DNA of 64,000 bases, from NCBI RefSeq assembly GCF_002285635.2, contig NZ_CP023049.2, positions 2,418,001 to 2,482,000 of the forward strand, in the 5' to 3' direction. Positions 60,792-64,000 of this stretch are shown here, piece after piece. A program made the translations under genes and the position numbers. This stretch comes from Chryseobacterium piperi. GTDB taxonomy: Bacteria; Bacteroidota; Bacteroidia; Flavobacteriales; Weeksellaceae. Numbering within the stretch: position 1 is the first letter of the stretch; each line of letters begins with the position of its first letter. The notes below the pieces were generated by a model. The model was not told the DNA's origin. It made no database searches and worked only from the letters and a program-made list of their open reading frames with translations.

Positions 60792-60798
60792 AGAAAGA

Positions 60799-61293
60799 AT
60801 GAAAATCGGTGATAACGTTTCTGTAGTAGACGAAGATTTAAGCGGAGTAATCACTTCCGTAAATGGAAATATAGTCGTATTAAAAGATGAATACGGTTTT
60901 ACCCATCAATACCCCAAAGAAAAGCTGGTGCCTAAAAACTCCTCTTTGTATGAAAATATCAAAGTGGTGAAAAAAGCAGAACCCCAAAAAACGATTTCGA
61001 AAAAACATCAGAAAAATGCTCTGATCTTAGATTTACATTTCCATAACCTGGTTAAAAACCCCAATGATTATGATGGCTTTGAAAGACTTTTTATTCAAAA
61101 GGAAAAGCTCCTGGAAGTGATTGCCTTTTGCAGAAAAAACCATATCAAAAGACTTGAAATTGTTCATGGAATTGGAGATGGTGTTTTACAGAGAATGGTT
61201 TTTGACGTTTTGGAAAGTCAAACACAGCTTGATTTTTATAATAAGGAAATACTTCACCATCAATCAGGTGCGGTAATGGTAGAATTTCACTAA
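60799..61293 (+). CDS. Smr-domain protein
   Basis: The 164-residue protein has an N-terminal KOW/SH3-like part (IGDNVSVVDEDLSGVITSVN) and a C-terminal Smr domain, with the conserved ILDLHFHNLV and IVHGIGDGVLQRMVFDVL. Smr domains are small endonuclease-like modules also found in MutS2, acting on branched DNA or on stalled ribosomes. This is a stand-alone version without the MutS ATPase. The next gene's -7 element overlaps its stop codon. Confidence 0.88.
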   Translation: MKIGDNVSVVDEDLSGVITSVNGNIVVLKDEYGFTHQYPKEKLVPKNSSLYENIKVVKKAEPQKTISKKHQKNALILDLHFHNLVKNPNDYDGFERLFIQKEKLLEVIAFCRKNHIKRLEIVHGIGDGVLQRMVFDVLESQTQLDFYNKEILHHQSGAVMVEFH

Positions 61294-61298
61294 ATTTG
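61291..61298 (+). promoter_or_regulatory. -7 promoter element upstream of the DUF3822 gene
   Basis: TAAATTTG matches TAnnTTTG, includes the TAA stop codon of the Smr gene, and lies 13 bp before the ATG at 61312. Confidence 0.45.
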
Positions 61299-61311
61299 CA
61301 TCAATTGAATT

Positions 61312-62028
61312 ATGAACGTACTTAATTTACTTTTTACCAAAGATGGATTAATCTACCAGATTGCGAGAAATAAAAGCATTTTGGAAGAAAAATCTTATTT
61401 CGTTACTGAAGAGTCTCCAAAAGATTTCATTGCTGACAAATTGGAGGAAGTTTTAATCAAGCAAAGATTTGATGAAATATCTGTTATCTCTGCTCTCAAT
61501 CACTTTACATTGATGCCGGAAGGATTTTCGGATCATGAGGCCGGATATGACCTGATTGCATTCAATGCACCCGTTGATAAGGAAAATGAAGAGCTGATGC
61601 TTTCTCTTAATAAGAAATTCAGAGCACAGTTTTATTACACATTTCCCAAAGATTTCTACAAAAAAATAAAAGAGCTGGCAGTTCCCGTTCATTTCAATTT
61701 TTCAGGAGAAAAGTTTCTGAATTCAATTAACAACAAAAACAATAAAGAAATTCACATTAACCTTTATCACAATCAGTGTGAGTTTTTTGCTATTGACAAT
61801 AAAAAGCTTATCCTATATAATAATCTTGATGTCAATTCGGAAGTTGACTTTCTGTATTTCATTATGTTTACCCTGAGTAAAATTGGTTTTGGAATTAATG
61901 AAACCTATTTTTATGCATATGGAGAAACAACCGAAAATGAGACCTTCATCTCTGAATTGCAAAAGTTCGTTAAGAACCTGAAAATTGTATTCGATAATAT
62001 TCCTAATAAGAATTTCATATTAAATTAG
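61312..62028 (+). CDS. DUF3822 protein
   Basis: This cytosolic protein of 238 residues belongs to a Bacteroidetes family (DUF3822) with an actin/HSP70-like fold as far as I recall. Segments such as LNLLFTKDGLIYQIARN and KEIHINLYHNQCEFFAIDNK fit. In this phylum the gene usually lies next to rsmD, as here. The function is unknown. A heptamer-repeat element separates it from rsmD. Confidence 0.8.
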   Translation: MNVLNLLFTKDGLIYQIARNKSILEEKSYFVTEESPKDFIADKLEEVLIKQRFDEISVISALNHFTLMPEGFSDHEAGYDLIAFNAPVDKENEELMLSLNKKFRAQFYYTFPKDFYKKIKELAVPVHFNFSGEKFLNSINNKNNKEIHINLYHNQCEFFAIDNKKLILYNNLDVNSEVDFLYFIMFTLSKIGFGINETYFYAYGETTENETFISELQKFVKNLKIVFDNIPNKNFILN

Positions 62029-62102
62029 GTCGCAGGTTGCAGAAGATAGGTTTTCGTTCCTGAAACTGCTACCCATTACCTACAATCTAACACCTAAACA
62101 AC
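62029..62102 (+). repeat. Heptamer-period inverted-arm element before rsmD (element 11)
   Basis: The left arm (62027-62054) reads in 7-bp steps with words AGGTCGC and AGGTTGC. The right arm (62067-62101) has CCATTAC, CTACAAT and CTAACAC. The two arms are roughly reverse complementary (AGGT... against ...ACCT). It ends at the rsmD ATG. Confidence 0.7.
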
Positions 62103-62681
62103 ATGTATAGAATCATCGCAGGCAAATGGAAAGCCAAAAAAATAGCTGCTCCCAGAAACTTTGACGTAAGGCCAACAACAGACTTTGCAAAGGAAGCTCT
62201 GTTTAGTATTTTGGAAAATAAATACGATATGCAATCAATTTCAGTACTGGATCTTTTTGCAGGTATCGGCTCTATTTCCCTGGAATTTGCTTCAAGAGGA
62301 TGCAAGGATGTAACATCTGTAGAAATGAACCCTAAACATACAGGATTTATTAATTCTACAGCTGCAGAACTGGACATGACTGTGCAAATTAATGTACAAA
62401 GAGGTGATGTCACAGACTGGTTAAAAAAATTCAGAAATAAAAAGTCCTTCGAAATTGTTTTTTCCGATGCCCCTTTTGAGACGGAGGAAAAAAAATATTA
62501 CGAGATCATTTCTCTGGTACTGAACAATAAATATCTGAAAGAAAACGGAGTTCTGATTGTAGAGCACCAGAGTCGTCTAAAGTTTGATCATCCTAATCTG
62601 ATCGATACCAGAAAATACGGAAATGTCAGTTTCAGTTTTTTTGAACCTAATAAAGAGGAAACCAACAATCAGGAAATTTAA
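62103..62681 (+). CDS. rsmD: 16S rRNA (guanine966-N2)-methyltransferase
   Basis: RsmD methylates G966 of 16S rRNA. The 192-residue protein starts MYRIIAGKWKAKKIAAP, as usual. It has the SAM-binding motif VLDLFAGIGSISLEFASRG, the acidic VTSVEMN and the late part LIVEHQSR. The catalytic motif, normally DPPF/Y, reads DAPF here (VFSDAPFETEEKKY), a Pro-to-Ala change that may be tolerated. A bidirectional terminator follows. Confidence 0.93.
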   Translation: MYRIIAGKWKAKKIAAPRNFDVRPTTDFAKEALFSILENKYDMQSISVLDLFAGIGSISLEFASRGCKDVTSVEMNPKHTGFINSTAAELDMTVQINVQRGDVTDWLKKFRNKKSFEIVFSDAPFETEEKKYYEIISLVLNNKYLKENGVLIVEHQSRLKFDHPNLIDTRKYGNVSFSFFEPNKEETNNQEI

Positions 62682-62704
62682 TTCTTGTATGAATTGGAGT
62701 ATAT

Positions 62705-62745
62705 AAAAAAAAAGCTGTTTCAAATTTTGAAACAGCTTTTTTTTT
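62705..62745. terminator. Bidirectional terminator between rsmD and murI
   Basis: AAAGCTGTTTCAAA pairs with TTTTGAAACAGCTTT and is flanked by A-runs and T-runs. It serves the convergent genes rsmD and murI. Confidence 0.9.
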
Positions 62746-63595
62746 ATAATACTTTTAGCTCGAGATCGATACTTTTCCCAAAAAACTTCTTAGATATCTT
62801 CTCAAAGTTTTTGGTAAGATCCGACAGATAAAAATGATAGTTGGGTTTTGCATTCTGATCATTCAATAGATTATATTTATCCAGAATAATCTTCAAATGA
62901 TTAGCAACAATATTAGGGGAATCAATAACACGTACACGGTTTCCATAGTACTGCTTAATCTCATCAATCAATAGTGGATAATGCGTACATCCCAGAATTA
63001 ATGTTTCAATATTTTTTAATTTACTATTGCTTAAATAATTGTAAATAATAGCATGGGTAATAGGATGATTTTTAAATCCTTCTTCAATAGCAGGTACCAA
63101 TAAAGGCGTGGCCAATTCATCTACTTTAATCCATTTGTTATGTTTTCGGATGCTCTTTTTATACAACCCTGAATTAACAGTGGCTTTAGTAGCAATCACG
63201 CCTACATTATTATGAATTTCATATGACACTTTTTCAGCTACAGGATTAATAACATCAATCACCGGCACTTTTCCGGCAACCGACTGCATTACCTCATTCA
63301 AAGCATTCGCCGTAGCCGTATTACAGGCAATAACAATAGCTTTACAATTTTGCTCCAGCAAAAAATTAGTAATTTTTGTAGAATACTCAATAATAGCCTC
63401 CCGTGATTTCTCACCGTAAGGAAGATGCTTGGTATCTCCAAAATAGATGAGATCTTCATTAGGAAGAAGTCTTTTTATTTCTTTAGCGACCGTTAAACCT
63501 CCCACTCCACTATCAAAAATTCCGATAGGCTGTTTGGGTGAAAGATGAGAATAGTCTTGTTTCTTCGTTTTCAAATGAGTTGAAATTTTATACAA
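62744..63595 (-). CDS. murI: Glutamate racemase
   Basis: MurI makes D-glutamate for peptidoglycan. The protein has 283 residues with both catalytic cysteines: VIACNTATANAL and ILGCTHYPLL. The N-terminal substrate motif GIFDSGVGGLTVAKEI and YFGDTKHLPYG are normal. The conserved part starts about 23 residues after the first Met (KQPIGIFDSG), so the true start may be slightly later than 63595, although no second Met lies in between. It converges with rsmD. Confidence 0.95.
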   Translation of the reverse strand: MYKISTHLKTKKQDYSHLSPKQPIGIFDSGVGGLTVAKEIKRLLPNEDLIYFGDTKHLPYGEKSREAIIEYSTKITNFLLEQNCKAIVIACNTATANALNEVMQSVAGKVPVIDVINPVAEKVSYEIHNNVGVIATKATVNSGLYKKSIRKHNKWIKVDELATPLLVPAIEEGFKNHPITHAIIYNYLSNSKLKNIETLILGCTHYPLLIDEIKQYYGNRVRVIDSPNIVANHLKIILDKYNLLNDQNAKPNYHFYLSDLTKNFEKISKKFFGKSIDLELKVL

Positions 63596-63634
63596 AATTA
63601 ATGAATTTTATGAGTATTTCACCAAGACTTTATA

Positions 63635-64000
63635 TCAAATCAAGAACAAATCTGAAGCAATCCCGTCTGCCATAAACCAATGTTTTTCAGGAATTTTTAA
63701 ATGATTATTTTCAACGATTAAAATACCCTCTGATATTTTCTGTTGAATTTCATTTTGAGATTTTTGTAAAAACTCTTCCGGGAACTTGCTGTTTAAACTC
63801 CCCAGATCTACGCCCCACATTGTCCTCAAACCGATCATCATCATTTCATTAAACTGGTCTTCCTGGGAAAGGATTTCCGATTCCTTAGCCAATAGGTTTG
63901 AATTCAATTTTTTAATGTATTGCTGATTATTAGCAACATTCCAGCTCCTTACATCATATCCGTTATAAGAATGAGCAGAGGGACCGATTCCTAAATATTC
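63635..64000 (-). CDS. hemW: HemW-like radical SAM protein, C-terminal part cut by the window edge
   Basis: The frame is open to base 64000, so only the last 121 residues are visible. The edge sequence EYLGIGPSAHSYNGYDVRSW is the conserved HemW/HemN motif. The remainder, with MMMIGLRTMWGVDLGSLNSK and WFMADGIASDLFLI at the end, is the typical HemW C-terminal domain. HemW is a heme chaperone-type radical SAM protein, often annotated as coproporphyrinogen III oxidase. The N-terminal CxxxCxxC cluster is outside the window. It is upstream of murI on the same strand, 39 bp apart. Confidence 0.9.
   Translation of the reverse strand, partial: EYLGIGPSAHSYNGYDVRSWNVANNQQYIKKLNSNLLAKESEILSQEDQFNEMMMIGLRTMWGVDLGSLNSKFPEEFLQKSQNEIQQKISEGILIVENNHLKIPEKHWFMADGIASDLFLI

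Overview
The window looks like the chromosome of a Flavobacteriia species, most likely Chryseobacterium or a close Weeksellaceae relative. The evidence is the low GC content, the Bacteroidetes -7 promoter motif TAnnTTTG in front of many genes, type IX secretion C-terminal sorting domains, lineage families (DUF5606, DUF3822, DUF349 multi-repeat protein), and a 13-gene nuo operon with a short NuoG. The genus is inferred from style, not from a marker gene.

Bases 1-17143 are accessory DNA. A partial ORF enters from the left edge. An IS21-family element (602-3175) is followed by a four-gene minus-strand cargo operon (8327-3196): two secreted transglutaminase-like proteins, a secreted Rhs-core protein with a JAB/JAMM-type toxin end, and a lipoprotein that is the likely immunity protein. 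The toxin gene is split by an IS5/IS1031-type insertion with an exact TTA duplication; removing it on paper restores one frame. The cargo, a small XRE regulator and IS21 are enclosed by a perfect 61-bp inverted repeat (602-662 and 8841-8901), whose right copy cuts off the 5' end of a phage portal gene. From 8902 to the tRNA(CAT) gene at 17070-17143 lies a degraded prophage: portal, connector-like protein, tail protein with an SGNH/SASA esterase end, holin, probable unimolecular spanin, M15 endolysin, a DUF2335 membrane protein and a tyrosine integrase next to the tRNA. No terminase or capsid gene is present in the window.

Bases 17209-27899 are ordinary chromosome: methylmalonyl-CoA epimerase, rbfA, a LolC/E-type permease, a secreted endonuclease I, aroE, a DUF349 protein, ribD, a YigZ/IMPACT protein, a YugP-type zinc peptidase, an acetyltransferase-like protein and a 58-residue membrane protein. 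Bases 28021-42325 hold the complex I operon nuoA-N, interrupted only by a beta-barrel-like outer membrane protein gene between nuoF and nuoG.

Bases 42400-64000 contain a GAF-domain protein, an HD hydrolase fused to a Pycsar-type membrane effector domain, a 1238-residue metallophosphoesterase/beta-barrel lipoprotein, an IS110 element with a candidate bridge RNA sitting inside an intergenic repeat, mazG, the ruvX-def-DUF5606 group, sixA, a T9SS beta-propeller protein, an IS1182 element, a serine hydrolase, a YfcE-like phosphodiesterase, an Smr protein, DUF3822, rsmD, murI and the 3' part of hemW.

The most unusual structural signal is a family of at least eleven intergenic elements (seven inside nuo) built from degenerate 7-bp-period repeats. 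Each locus has its own heptamer words, arranged as a purine-rich arm followed by a roughly reverse-complementary pyrimidine-rich arm.
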